64,000 nucleotides of DNA from Typha latifolia. Its lineage: Eukaryota > Streptophyta > Magnoliopsida > Poales > Typhaceae. The notes under the pieces are model-generated. The model ran no database searches. It saw only the letters and a list, made by a program, of their open reading frames with translations, and was not told the origin of the DNA. The DNA is taken from NCBI GenBank assembly GCA_019914945.1, contig CM034112.1, positions 6,394,001 to 6,458,000 on the forward strand, written 5' to 3'. Positions 1 to 11,111 of this stretch are shown here, one piece after another (within the stretch, counting starts at the first letter, position 1; each line of letters starts with the position of its first letter). The translations under genes and the position numbers were made by a program.

Positions 1-1166
1 TGTAAAGTGGGGAAAATGCTCCAAGATGTCCGTCTCCAACTCCCATGTCGCCTCATCAGATTGTCAAGCCACTCGACTAGAACCTCCTTCTCTAATCTAG
101 TACCATGTCATCGTTGGCACCTAGCAAGTACATGAACTGGCTCTATGATCTCTGTCTCCTCCAATGGCTTTGGTAGAACTGATCCAGCGACCTCATGATC
201 TCCAATCCGCTCCCTCAATAATGAAACATAGATGATAGAATGCACTCTCGACCCCTCAGGTATCTCCAAATGATACGCAACCGGACCGATACACTCTAAC
301 ACCCAAAACGGATTGAAGTAGCGATGTGCTAACTTTTGGTTTCGTATCGAATGCAAGTTTCTCTGTTGATACGGTTGCACCCTCACAAACACCCAATTGT
401 CGATGTCGAACTGCTGCTCCCAATGGCTACGATCATAAACTTGCTTCATAGGGTTTTGAGAAAGTTTAAGATGGGCACGCAACCTCCTCAATGTGGCATC
501 TCTATCAATGAAAGCTAAGTCCACCTCCGTCCGATCTGCAGATGCCACTAGATCATAAGAGCGTAATGTTGGAGTCGTGCGCCCATACACCACTTCGAAC
601 AGAGCCATGCCAATACTGCATGGTAGACAGTGTTGTAAGACCACTCTACCCAAGATAATAACTCCAACCATCGTTTCGACATCTCTCCAACAAAGTACCG
701 CAAGTACTACTCAGTGCCTTGATTGACTACCTCAGTTTAGTCGTCCGTCTGTGGATGGTAGGCCGACTTGTAGTTCAATTGAGTCCCCTATAATCTGAAA
801 AACTCCATCCAAAAGTCGCTTATAAATTCACGATCACAATCCTAGATAATCGTGCGTGGCATGCCATGCAATCAAGCAACATCTCTAACAAAAATTTCAA
901 CCACTAACTTGGCTGAAAATGGATTTGACAATGCAGAAAAAGTGCGCATACTTGCTCAATCAGTCAACCACCACAAAAATAATGGAATAACCCTGTACTA
1001 GTGGAAGACCTTTTTTGAAATCCATAGAAATATCTTCCCAAACATGGTTTAGTATTAGTAGAGGCTATAGTAATCCGGCCGATTTCAATGTGGTTGCCTT
1101 AACCCATTGACAAACTTCGCAAGCACGGACAAAACTCCTCACATCTCGCCTCAATCGTTGCCACGT
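1..1166 (-). pseudogene. A-a integrase core, C-terminal part and chromodomain remnant
   Basis: The longest open stretch is 108-671 on the minus strand. It begins near the end of the integrase core (FEVVYGRTTPTLRSYD) and runs through the DNA-binding tail (VLECIGPVAYHLEIPEGS) to VLARCQR just before the chromodomain. Bases 1-107 hold the broken chromodomain. Bases 672-1166 hold the DDE core in several frames with stops. The same segments occur in A-f (40669-41640), A-g and A-i, which confirms the identity. Inactivated; there is no sign of selection on the frame. Confidence 0.8.
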
Positions 1167-3639
1167 TGATTTACTTAGTTCGTGTAACGCCCTCGCCCGG
1201 CACGGCACGTGCACGCCCATGCGCACACACGGCACACGTGGCGCACGCGATAGGTCGGACGGGGCCCGTCACGCACAGATACTCTCCTGTGCACATATAA
1301 TCATGGCATCATCAAATAAAACCTATGAGCCTATTAATGATCACATAATCCATCACCAAATACATCATACTATCGACCAAATAAACTTATTAACATATGA
1401 ATATCCAAGTCCATAATAATATACACTAGACAACTACATAATCTGGCAGGGCCCACACAGGCCAAAATAAGCCATCAAGATACAACTAAACAACTAATAT
1501 ATGAGTGCTATAAAATCTGACATATACTATACAAATTATCATCTGATACAATAAGGTACAAATATAACAAACAACGATACAACTCAATGTCTGGTTAAAC
1601 TATCTTCTATACCATCTCGCATCAATAGCTCACCTCAACATCACTCTAAAATATCTTCTCAAGATATCTCAGGTCGCTATCACGTACCACAAATCTGAGG
1701 GGTTAGAAAAGAAATAGAAAGAGTCATGAGCAAAAGGCTTAGTGAATAGACCTTACCCCGAATTAGTGATGCCAAATAGAGAGTAAATTATGTACTGGAT
1801 AATATGAATCAGAAAGAGTATCATGTCATGAATGAGTATATGAATGTATCCTCAATAATATATAAATGAAAAGTAGATAACATGTCATAACTGATACAAG
1901 TATATAATCCTCGACCATGAGTAAACAAATCTCCGTATCATACTATCATCATAACTCTCTCTCAAATATGACACATGATGCATGCCAACCATGACCACGT
2001 TATGATATCAAATGCAATCATATATGATGAATATTGACCCCTCGATAATCAGGTAATCAAATGATAATGAAATCATATGCATTTCTGAACATTATAATCA
2101 TCACCGATATCTCGGTATAATATCATCATACTAGACCACTGTGCACAGTCAATACCCGGTACCCGGTCTCAACATCATGTGCAAAGGCTCAGAGCATACT
2201 CCGCCACCCGCTAGGGTATCAACATCCATCCAGACCGGGCACCCACATAGTTGATAGAAACCTCGTGAGGATAACTCGCCACATATGCCCTAGCGAACGG
2301 CATGTGTCTGAATGTCTGCTGCGCACACAGACTAACGACCTTAGACGTAAGGCCAACAGGATCGCGACTATGTCGAGCGATCAATCATCTCCAGGCACGC
2401 CCTGACCCTCGCGCCCACTCGAGTATCCTCACGCTTTCTATCAACTATCCTATCAATCACATTTCATGCTTTCCTTCTAAATGACAAAACAAATGCATAT
2501 ATCCAGTACGATAACAAGTCAATGCATAATAGGAATTTAGGTGGAATAGGAATCAAGAGAAAATGATGTAATGTAGTCTCCAACTGTACCGTCAACACAT
2601 ACATACTCATGCTACAGATCAACTCGATAAACAATCATAGCAGTAGAATTATCTGTAATCATCTCTATATATGTCACCAATGTACTCATATTCTAAATCA
2701 GCATAATCGAATGCATGATGAAATATGCTCGACTATAATCATCTCTAGATAAAATCATATAATCATGCTGGAGGCCAAAACATGCATATACATAAATATA
2801 TAATATAACCTAATTTGAGAAAGATGTCTAAGGGATAAGACTGCTCACATCTTATCAAAAGACTCAACACACGTATCCCTTGGGTCCATCAATCAACTGC
2901 CACTCGACGCTGGTGAGATCCTCGGGGTCTCAAATAACGGGGTTCAGAGTCTGAAAATGTTTAAGTAACATAAAGTTAGTTGTTTATCTGAATATAATTC
3001 GTTTGAGTAAAATATGATATTTTATTAGGTTTAATATTGATTAGATTTATAGGATAAATTTAATTGTGGCAATATTAATATGCTATTTATATTTATTTAA
3101 TAAAATCCCAATTTGGTAATTATAGAAAATAAGTATATAGTAATTTATCTCCTTTTTATAAATAACCAAGACGACTATATATGATTTAATAAAAATATAA
3201 TTATAGAATAATATTATTACTAGTTACTTTGTAATACTTACTCTTATTTAACTAATCCTAGATTATATGTAAAATAATCATTATCCTATTATACAAAAAT
3301 AATCTGCAATTCTAGTATTCCATTTTATACAAACTATTAGACAATACTAATATACTAAAAATAGACATATATAATATAAGTTAAATATAAATATAAGACT
3401 ACATATATTCACTAATAAATAATAACTAAAACTCTAAATAAATTTATAGGCAATATTTATAATTGTAATTAATAAATTATTATACTAAAATGCTTAGTAA
3501 AATTATATTAGTTATAAATTATCAAAATAACTAATTACCTAAATAGGCTATGTTACTTATCATTAGGAAGTAATTATATAAAAAAATAATATAATAGTCC
3601 TCTTCCAACACTGTCTACTACACAAGAGGAGGAGGAGGG

Positions 3640-4146
3640 CCAAGAATGGAGAAGAAGAAGAGAGGAAGGAGAAGAGAAAGAAAGAAAGAAGAAAGAAGAA
3701 GAAGAAGAAGAGAAGCAGAAGGAAGGGAGGCTCACCTAGGATGCGGCGTGGCGGCGGCGACGGCGATAGCGACAGCGGCGGCTGGCGTTGATAAGAGAAG
3801 GGAGAGAGCTCAAGAGAGAGAGGTGATAGAGAGAGAGAGAGAGAGGGAGAGAGAGAGAGAGAGGAGGGTAAGAGAGAGAGAGAAGGTGGTGCGGCGGCGA
3901 CGACGGCGATAATGAGAAGCCGTCAGTGAGGAGAGAAAGAGAGCGGTGCTAGAGAGAGAGAAAGAGAGAAGGGTAGAGAGAGAACGAGAGAGTTAGAGAG
4001 AGAGAAGGTGGTGAGAAAGGGAGAGGTGATAGAGAGAGAGAGAAAGAGAGGAGGGTAAGAGAGAGAATGAGGGAGTTAGAGAAAGAGAAGTTGGTGCGGT
4101 AGCGACGACGGCGACGGCGGCGGTAGGCCGGCGTCGGCAAGGGAAG

Positions 4147-4178
<32 letters not shown>

Positions 4179-4380
4179 TCGAAAGAGAGAGAGAGAGAGA
4201 GAGACTTAGAGGGAGAAAGAGAGTAGCGGTGAGGGTGGTGTTGCGGCGGCGACGGCGGTGGTAGACCGGCGTCGACAAGAAAATATCTGAGAAAAGAGAG
4301 AGAGAGAGGGGGAGAGAGAGAATATGTGAGAGAGAGAGAAAGAGAGAGAGATATATATAAAGAAAGAGAGGGAAGGCGGT
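3640..4380. repeat. (GA)n microsatellite block with interspersed CGG/CGA clusters in C1
   Basis: Long AG runs alternate with GC-rich inserts (gtgcggcggcgacgacgg types, near 3890, 4095 and 4240), forming roughly three degenerate higher-order units. The block gives false open frames on both strands (poly Arg-Glu on plus, poly Ser-Leu on minus). It lies just before the end of C1 and is absent from the truncated C2. Confidence 0.8.
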
Positions 4381-4544
4381 GGAGGAGGGGGGAAGAGCAG
4401 CGGCTGCGGCGGCGGCGGCGGCGGGGCCCGCCGCAGCTAGCTGGTCCGGCCCGGTTGGCCGGACCGGCGGTTGTGGGCGCACATGGTACCCCCAACACGC
4501 GCCCACGTTGCATGGCACGAGCTTGTGCCATGCAACGCCAATAA

Positions 4545-4680
4545 ATTTTATTTTGTTATATTTTTTATTTTTTTTATTTCTTTATTTTTATCTCTTTTTT
4601 ATTTATATATTATTATTATTATTTATTTTATTAATTATTATTATTATTATTTTCTTTTCTTTTCTTTTCTTTTTTTTGGG
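4545..4680. repeat. T-rich low-complexity tract at the right end of C1
   Basis: About 135 bases of T with A, C and G interruptions, including ATT and TTTTC short tandem runs. It leads directly into the GGGTTATTACA terminus of C1. The open frames across it are compositional artefacts. Confidence 0.7.
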
Positions 4681-4688
4681 TTATTACA

Positions 4689-5479
4689 GTTGGGATATTT
4701 TCTTATTGCATTAGGTGTTTATTTTCATTAAAATAAAATTCCTGTAGGTCTCGTTCGAATGACCTTATGAACAGCTTGTGAATGCCCACATTCGAACACG
4801 ATTGGGCAAGTTTGAACGCCCGCGTTTGAACGCCTGTGTCGCGTTCGCAAATCCAGAGAATGGCTTTTTTGAGGGTGTTCGAACGGAATCGATGGAAATC
4901 CTCTATAATTAGGGTTTTATATTATTTTAGGACTTGTTGGCTAGCCTCTATAAATATGTGAATGGTAGCCAACTTCATTATGCAATTAGATTCTTGAATT
5001 TTTTGCCTCCTATCTTCTCTCTAAACTCCTCCCTCCTCCCTCTTAACCATCCTTCCACATCTACTGTTGGCAAGGTTTCTCCTCGCTTCTAATCTCCCTC
5101 GAATGTCGAGTCACCCCTCTTCTTTGGGACCTCGACCACTTTGTTTCCTTCGTCTACTTCTCTTAATCACTTCCACAATCCACCCTCATCTCCGTACCCA
5201 TCCATAACTCTAACATCTACTTCACTCGTCACCACCACCATCACCGACATTATTCCCTGTTTTCGTCCTTTCTATAGTTCGAATCTATGAAGGGCATAAA
5301 TACGAAAGTTGTAGATCAGGAAGTTACCAGTGAATATTTGACGAATATTTTCCCACGGTTGCGTAGACTGCTTCCTGTAATAAATTCAGATCTTAAGGAA
5401 TTGTTCCGTAGCCGATCATTTGGTTCCTGAGCCTATCAATTTGGTATCAGAGCCTATCATTTGGTATCAAAGCTTATCA
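4689..5479 (+). repeat. 5' LTR of A-b, main part (first 16 bases at 1167-1182)
   Basis: This RL-A LTR was restored by comparison with A-c, A-i and A-k. U3 holds CGTTCGAACG-type motifs (about 4750-4880), followed by a TATA box (4949-4956), an R/U5 region that is pyrimidine-rich near 4990-5270, and an end built of primer-binding-site-like repeats (5419-5479) closing on TTATCA. The two parts of the LTR are separated by C1. Confidence 0.85.
4949..4956 (+). promoter_or_regulatory. TATA box of the A-b 5' LTR
   Basis: TATAAATA lies downstream of the CGTTCGAACG-bearing U3 and upstream of the pyrimidine-rich R/U5. The same placement recurs in every RL-A LTR here. It is a predicted core promoter only. 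Confidence 0.55.
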
Positions 5480-5492
5480 ATTGGTATTAGAG
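5419..5492 (+). repeat. PBS-like tandem repeats at the A-b LTR end plus the primer binding site
   Basis: Three units of about 20 bases (a TTGGTATCAGAG-like core followed by a TATCA-like end) precede a final TTGGTATTAGAG. The core matches the initiator tRNA-Met primer site TGGTATCAGAGC with scattered changes. By analogy with solo LTRs A-h and 22266-23144, all but the last unit belong to the LTR. Confidence 0.75.
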
Positions 5493-5534
5493 AAGGCGAA
5501 CCTCAGACCTCCATTAATAGTTGAAACAAGGAAG

Positions 5535-6909
5535 ATGACATCAACAAGAAGACCTATGGAGAGCACACCGACAAGGGAGGACTCAATGCACGATGATCCT
5601 AACCGTAAGGTCAATTCCTTTGGAGCGACCACGGTAGGACCGAGTCAACCAACATCCATGGATTCGAATATGGATGAACTTAGGGGCATGTTTGAAACAT
5701 TGTTGCATAGAGTTGACAACATGCAAAAGGATCACAATGAATTTAAGGAATATATCATGAAACGATTGGGTTCGTCATCTCCTCGACGACGAACGGAGTT
5801 TTAAAAAGGACCAGCGGTGGGATCTCATCGAACCGATACCCCACAAGTCCAGGTGCGTCATATGAGTGTCAATGATCCCCTCCTACCTATGCTTTCACAT
5901 CATCCCCCACCTCCGTTATAAAACCCAAGATCGGCGGTGGTGGAACCCGAGAGGCGTGCAGCATCAGTGCGCTTCGTCGTTGAGGAGGATTGGCACTTTG
6001 ATGATGAGGTTGATCCCTATGGAGTTGGTGATGGATGTGCTCGAGGATTTTGAGAAGGTGATCAACATGCACAAAGGTTTAGACTTGAACTAAGGATCTT
6101 TCGCGAACCTGACAACGCTATTCGGTGGAGAACCGCACGCTTGGACTTTCCAAAATTCTAAGGCGGTGATCCAATGGATTGGGTATTTCAAGTTGAACAA
6201 TATTATGATTATCAAAGTACAGTGGAAGATGCAAAAGTCCATATGACAAGCTTCCACCTCTAAGGAATGGCATTGCATTCTTATAGATCGGTTATTCGTG
6301 GTGGTGGATTTATCGGATGGGCTGATTTTTGTAGGAGAATTACACACAAATTTTGCTGCCACATTAAGCAAGATGGTTCAAAGGACTACCGTATTGTAGT
6401 GCCAAGCTGAGTTTGAAAGAGTTAGTAGTCGTTGTGAGGCAACGTGGCCCGAACGTACATTGATGAGTACATTTATTTCAGGGCTACGAGAGGAGATACA
6501 AGCGGATGTTCGTGCTCTATGTCCTACTACTCTTGAGGAGGCCTTTGAGAAGGCCGTGAGGATAGAACAAAAGCATAGGGCTATAAAGATGGCAGAGAAA
6601 ACCAATTGGGGCAACAAAGATGGGTGGTTTGCACCTAGAACGCCGGCTGGAAATTCTACGGTTTCAAAAATAAAGGTTGCGACTACTAAACCACGACCAC
6701 CTTTAAGACCTTCTTCTGACATTAGAGGAAGCACAAGACTCCCCGTTCGAACCCTCACACCTGCCCAAGTGGAGGAGCAAAGAGCGAAGGGCCTTTGCTT
6801 TCAATGTGATGAGCATTTCACCCCCGGTCATCGATGTTCTAAACCGATCGGGAGTGTGATGCTTATCGATGGTCCTAAGGAGGATGATGAGATTGATGAT
6901 AATGGAGAG
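5535..6909 (+). pseudogene. A-b gag remnant with zinc knuckle
   Basis: The start is the ATG at 5535 (MTSTRRPMESTPTRED), shared with A-c and A-k. The frame stays open for 90 codons, stops at 5804, and continues in other frames (5866-6093, then 6460-6909). The later part contains the gag core (FISGLREEIQADVRAL) and a CCHC-like knuckle (CFQCDEHFTPGHRC), followed by an acidic linker. Gag would form the particle shell and bind RNA. It is cut at 6909 by the copia D insertion. It has several frameshifts and cannot make a full protein. Confidence 0.85.
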
Positions 6910-7019
6910 TGTTAGGTTTTTAATTGTTGGCAATTGTGTACAAAATATTCTAAGTGTTTGAGCTTTATACAAGTCTAGAAAATCTCTAGTTTGAAGAATT
7001 GCAAGATTATTGGAGAAAA

Positions 7020-7310
7020 GCTGTTGAGTTCACACCGCGTTCACAAACGCGTTCGAACGCGGTGCGTTGACAAACGCGTTCGAATGCGGGTACTACGTTC
7101 ACATAGACCGAGAGCTGCGTTCACAAACGCGTTCGAACACGGGTACTACATTCACACAGACTGAGAGCTGCATTCGCAAACGCATTTGAATGCAAGTACT
7201 GCGTTCACACAGACCGAGGGTTGCGTTCACATACGCATTTGAATGCGGGTACTGTGTTCACATAGACCGAGAGCTGCATTCACAAACGCGTTCGAACGCA
7301 ACCTAAAGAA
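7020..7310 (+). repeat. Tandem ~55-bp repeats in the copia D LTR
   Basis: About five imperfect units read gcgttcacaaacgcgttcga, then a gcgggtactacgttcacata-type stretch and a gaccgagagct-type end. Every unit includes one copy of the CGTTCGAACG palindrome or a C-to-T decayed form. Further single motifs follow to 7405. Such arrays in U3 often act as enhancers, but no function can be shown here. Confidence 0.8.
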
Positions 7311-7478
7311 TTCTAGCTGTCGCATTCAAACGCACTTGGGCCCGTTCGAACGCACCTGAGATCAAGTCAGGTCGTTCGATCGCACTCGTGCCGCGTTCGA
7401 ACGCACCAACGAAGTTTGAAAATCTTGGATTCTCGTGAGTTCCGATAAGACTTGGATTTCTCTCTATCTTGGAAATCA

Positions 7479-7487
7479 TATATAAGG
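7479..7487 (+). promoter_or_regulatory. TATA box of the copia D LTR
   Basis: TATATAAGG stands about 75 bases after the last CGTTCGAACG motif. Placement and sequence fit a plant core promoter. Predicted only. Confidence 0.5.
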
Positions 7488-7687
7488 ATTGTGATGCCCT
7501 ATCTCTAGGGTGGTTGAAGAAGTATAATTGAAGGAGACTTCTTGAGGCTACGTCGGTTCTTCAACTAACAAGGTTCTACTCATATACAAAAGTTAATATT
7601 TCGTCTTAAGGGCTATCTAGACAAAAGATCAATCTCGAGGGCTACTGAGGTTGGACTTCAATCACGAGAAGTACAAATGATCAGGAT

Positions 7688-8320
7688 ATGTTACCAGCTA
7701 AGGAAGATGAATCTGAAATTCAAAAGGCATATAATGACCTGTACCTGGAGTCATTTAAACTCAAGAAAAGCAATATTAGACTACTTCAACGACTCAAGGT
7801 AATCAAACCAGAAAGAATTCAATTTGAGGAGAAGTATAAATTGGAACTTGAACGTGTCAAAGACCTTTCTGAACAACTTGACAATGCGAAAAATAAAATG
7901 AAGGCTGATGAAATTGAACTAGAGTGATTGCAGAAAGAAGTGGTATTTCTTAATGGAAAGAACAAACTAGACGAGATTTTAAAAGCTTAGATTTTTGGAA
8001 AAGACTAGTATGGTATTGGATACTCTAGTAATTCAAATAATAATAAAACTGTCTTTATTTCTGCAGGTATACAAAATGAAGATAACTTGAGGTCATCGAC
8101 CGCATCAAAGCAATCCTGGATGAATGCCTCTAAACTGAAGTTGAATCTAGAAACTGGTGAATCTTCAACGGCACCAAAGGTAAACTTTAGTCACACTTCT
8201 CGAGAAAAGGTGAGTAGAAAAAGGTTTGTTCCGACATGTTATCATTGCGGCATTCTAGGGCATATTTGACCTCATTGCAATTTTTTACGAAAACCTAGAA
8301 GTCATTTCATTTATGGGATG
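7688..8320 (+). pseudogene. Copia D gag, C-terminal half with zinc knuckle
   Basis: The frame holds a charged, coiled-coil-like segment (7688-7927, rich in Lys, Glu and Leu), then stops, then 8087-8269 with TGESSTAPKVNFSHTS and a knuckle start CYHCGILGHI. A TGA at 8267 falls inside the knuckle, where an Arg codon (CGA) is expected before PHC. The N-terminal half of gag is absent, so the internal region begins abruptly. The coiled coil could be mistaken for an independent gene, but the same frame leads into the knuckle and protease, as in SIRE-type gag. Confidence 0.75.
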
Positions 8321-9325
8321 AAAACAAAGGCCATATGGGTCAAGAAAAGTGATTTGAAATGCTATGTTGTGCATATAGCTTTGAAAGCTTTAAATTCTGA
8401 TTTGTGGTATTTAGACAGTGGCTGTTCAAGACATATGTCGTGTGACAAGTTCTTATTTTCTAGTCTCAAAAAACATGAAGGGGGAGCTGTGACATTCGGA
8501 GATGGTAATTTATCCAAGATAATAAATAGGTAAAGGGAAAGTAAGTTCTCCAGGGGTTCCTATTATTGAAAATGTTCTTTATGTTAAGGGCTTAAAAGCA
8601 ATCTTTTGAGCATCAGTCAATTTTGTGATGAAGATTATGAGATAAAATTCTCCAAAATTGATTGTATTATTCTAGATCATGATGGTAATGTTATATGTTA
8701 TGGATCTAGAACATCTAATAATTGTTATGTTGTTGGAACTTCACATAAATTAAAATGTAATAGTGCCTCTTTCGACATTGCAGATCTTTGGCATCAATGT
8801 CTTGGACATGTGAATCACAAGGAATTATTTACTCTATCCAAACAAGAAGTGGTAAGAGGAATATATAAGATGAAACAAATGTCAAAAAGAGTGTGCGGTT
8901 CATGTCAAATTGGAAAACAAATTCGGATCTCACAAAAGAAGGTAAATGCAGCTACCACTCACCGTGTGCTACAATTAGTTCACATGGACTTGATGGGTCC
9001 AACAAAAATGGAAAGTCTTGGAGGTAAACACTATATATTCTTAATGATCGATGATTACTCCAAATATACATGGGTTGTCTTTCTACGTGAGAAGTCTGAA
9101 ATCTTTGAAGTTTTTAAATCACTATGCTTAAAATTACAGAATAAAAAATCTACTACCCTAGTTAGGATTCGTTTTGATCATGATAGAGAATTTGAAAATG
9201 AAAGTTTTTCCATATTTTGCGATTCTCTTGGTATTCAACATGAATTTTCAGCTCCTATAACTTCACAAAACGGGATTGTGAAAGAAAGAACCGAGTTGTG
9301 CAGGAAATGTTATTATAAATAAATC
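8321..9325 (+). pseudogene. Copia D protease and integrase remnant
   Basis: The protease motif LWYLDSGCSRHMSC (Asp-Ser-Gly active site) lies in 8318-8533. A frame change follows. 8606-9322 then gives the GAG-pre-integrase and integrase core: a zinc-binding LWHQCLGHVNHKEL ... CGSCQIGK, then VHMDLMGP and the FDHDREFEN stretch with catalytic Asp residues, and a damaged QNGIVKERT with the expected Glu. Protease would cut the polyprotein and integrase would join cDNA to the genome. The C-terminal part of integrase is lost at 9322, where the frame jumps into the linker before RT. Confidence 0.85.
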
Positions 9326-9326
9326 C

Positions 9327-11111
9327 ATGACTGATATAATTGAAGCTACTCCTATGTTTGTTTCTGCAGATACATATGATGAAGAAATAGGAAAGGAGCT
9401 TGATCTGGAAATTAAGAATCAGGACGAGGACAAAGTTGAAATGAACAAAGATGACTGCAACATACTAGAACCATCTGCTAGAGTGAAATCGAATCATCCA
9501 CTGTCACAAGTGATCGGAGACGTGAATGAACTAATTAAGACAAGACGACAAATCCAAAGTGAGGTATCATTTACTTGTTATATATCTTATTTTGAACCTA
9601 AAAATGTGAAGGAAGCATTGTTAGACGATTCTTAGGTTAATGCTATGCATAAAGAATTAGAGCAATTTTTTAGGAATGATGTTTGGTATTTAGTTCCTAG
9701 ACCTAAGAATGTGAATGTCATTGGAACAAAATGGATTTACAAGAATAAAAGTGATGAACATGGCAATATAATTCGAAATAAAGTTATACTAGTAGCATAG
9801 GGATATACTCAGGTTGAGGGTATAGATTTTGATGAGACATTTGCTACTGTTGGTAGATTAGAGTCTATTCGTATACTGCTTGCTATTGTTTGTCATTTAA
9901 AATTTAAATTGTTTCAAATGGATGTTAAAAATGTTTTCTTGAATGGTACTCTAAATGAAGATGTTTATGTGGAATAACCAAAAGGGTTCGAAGATCAAAA
10001 ATTTTCTTCTCATGTGTTTAAATTGAAAAAGGCTCTCTACGGGCTAAAACAAAATCCAAGAGCTTAGTATGAGAAGGTGACCAAAGTTGATGCGGGGTTC
10101 ACTCGAGGGGGAGTGGACAAAACATTGTTCATTAGACGGTTGAACAAGAGTTTAGTTGTGGCACAAATATATGTGGATGATATTGTCTTTGGGGCAACGA
10201 GTCAATCTTTAGCTAAGGAGTTTGCGGATCTCATGCATAGTCATTTTGAGATGAGCATGATGGGTGAGTTGAAGTTCTTTTTAAGACTTCAAATTACTCA
10301 ATTAGAAAGAGAGATATTTATCGCTCAAACCAAGTATGCTATGGATCTTGTGACGAAATTCGGTTTAGAAAATGCAAAACATGCTAGAACTCCTATGAGT
10401 ACAACTACCAAACTAGGTAAGGATATTTCAGGAAAAAGTGTTGATCAGACACTATATAGAAGCATTATTGGTAGTCTTTTGTACTTAACTGCTAGTAGAC
10501 CAGATATTGCATTTAGTGTCGGTGTGTGTGCTAGGTTTCAGTCTGAACCTAAGGAGACACATTTATTTGCTGTGAAACGTATCATAAAATATGTCGGTGG
10601 CACAGTTGATTTAGGTATCTGTTTTACTTATGACACGGGAACTATTATTTCTAGATACATAGATTTTGATTGGGCAGGTTCATGTGATGATAGAAAAAGT
10701 ACCTCAGGTGGATGTTTTTATATTGAAAACAATCTGGTTGCTTGGTATAGTAAAAAACAAAACTCGATATCCTTATCTACTGTGAAGGCCGAGTACATTG
10801 CAGCGGGAAGTTGTTCTCAGTTACTATAGATGAAACAGATGGTCAAAGATTACGGCATTGAACAAGATACTATGGTGCTTTATTGTGACAACATGAGTGC
10901 TATTAATATATTGAAAAATCCTGTTCAACACTCGCGTACAAAACATATTGATATCCGATATCATTTTATACGCGAGTTAGTTGAAGACAAAATAATAGCA
11001 CCGGAATATGTTGAGGCGGAGAAACAATTGGGTGATCTGTTTACAAAACCTTTGGATTTACAAAGATTTGAGTATCTTCGTACTTCTTTAGGGATTTGTG
11101 CTTTGGATTGA
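9327..11111 (+). pseudogene. Copia D reverse transcriptase and RNase H, with in-frame stops
   Basis: One reading frame runs from 9327 to 11111 and is broken only by point stops, near 9633, 9798, 9975, 10065 and 10827. Each sits where copia proteins have Trp or Gln, so G-to-A or C-to-T changes explain them. Motifs are WIYKNKSDEHGN, FDETFATV, ALYGLKQNPRA and the catalytic YVDD (about 10170), followed by RNase H with GSCDDRKSTSGG, SLSTVKAEYIAAGS and YCDNMSAINI. It ends at SLGICALD and a TGA. RT and RNase H would copy the RNA into cDNA. Confidence 0.9.

Larger units (their letters stand above)
1183..4688. mobile_element. Element C1: 3.5 kb non-coding LTR-like unit, probable solo LTR
   Basis: The unit begins TGTAACGCCC and ends GGGTTATTACA, so the tips are inverted repeats of the TG...CA type. 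It is flanked by GTTCG (1178-1182) and GTTGG (4689-4693), a five-base duplication with one mismatch. It splits the RL-A LTR of A-b exactly: joining 1182 to 4689 restores the LTR start. No protein of recognisable function is encoded. From left to right it has a GC-rich start, AT-rich DNA to about 3600, a GA- and CGG-rich block (3640-4380) and a T-rich end. C2 (43016-45198) is an inverted partial copy. A solo LTR of a large-LTR gypsy family is the simplest reading. Orientation cannot be set because both tips look alike. Confidence 0.75.
6910..7650 (+). repeat. 5' LTR of copia D (3' boundary uncertain)
   Basis: It starts TGTTAGG. U3 holds the tandem CGTTCGAACG repeats (7020-7405), and a TATA box lies at 7479-7487. 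The end could not be fixed, because no second LTR is available and I found no clear tRNA-Met primer site before the gag frame at 7688. Confidence 0.6.

Noticed and set aside
3646..4731. Several long open frames on both strands in the GA- and T-rich end of C1
   Set aside because: They encode only Arg/Glu, Ser/Leu or Phe/Ile runs dictated by microsatellites; there is no domain and no homology signal.
7688..7927. A separate small coiled-coil gene in copia D
   Set aside because: It shares its frame with the zinc knuckle and protease downstream and fits the gag C-terminal region of SIRE-type elements.
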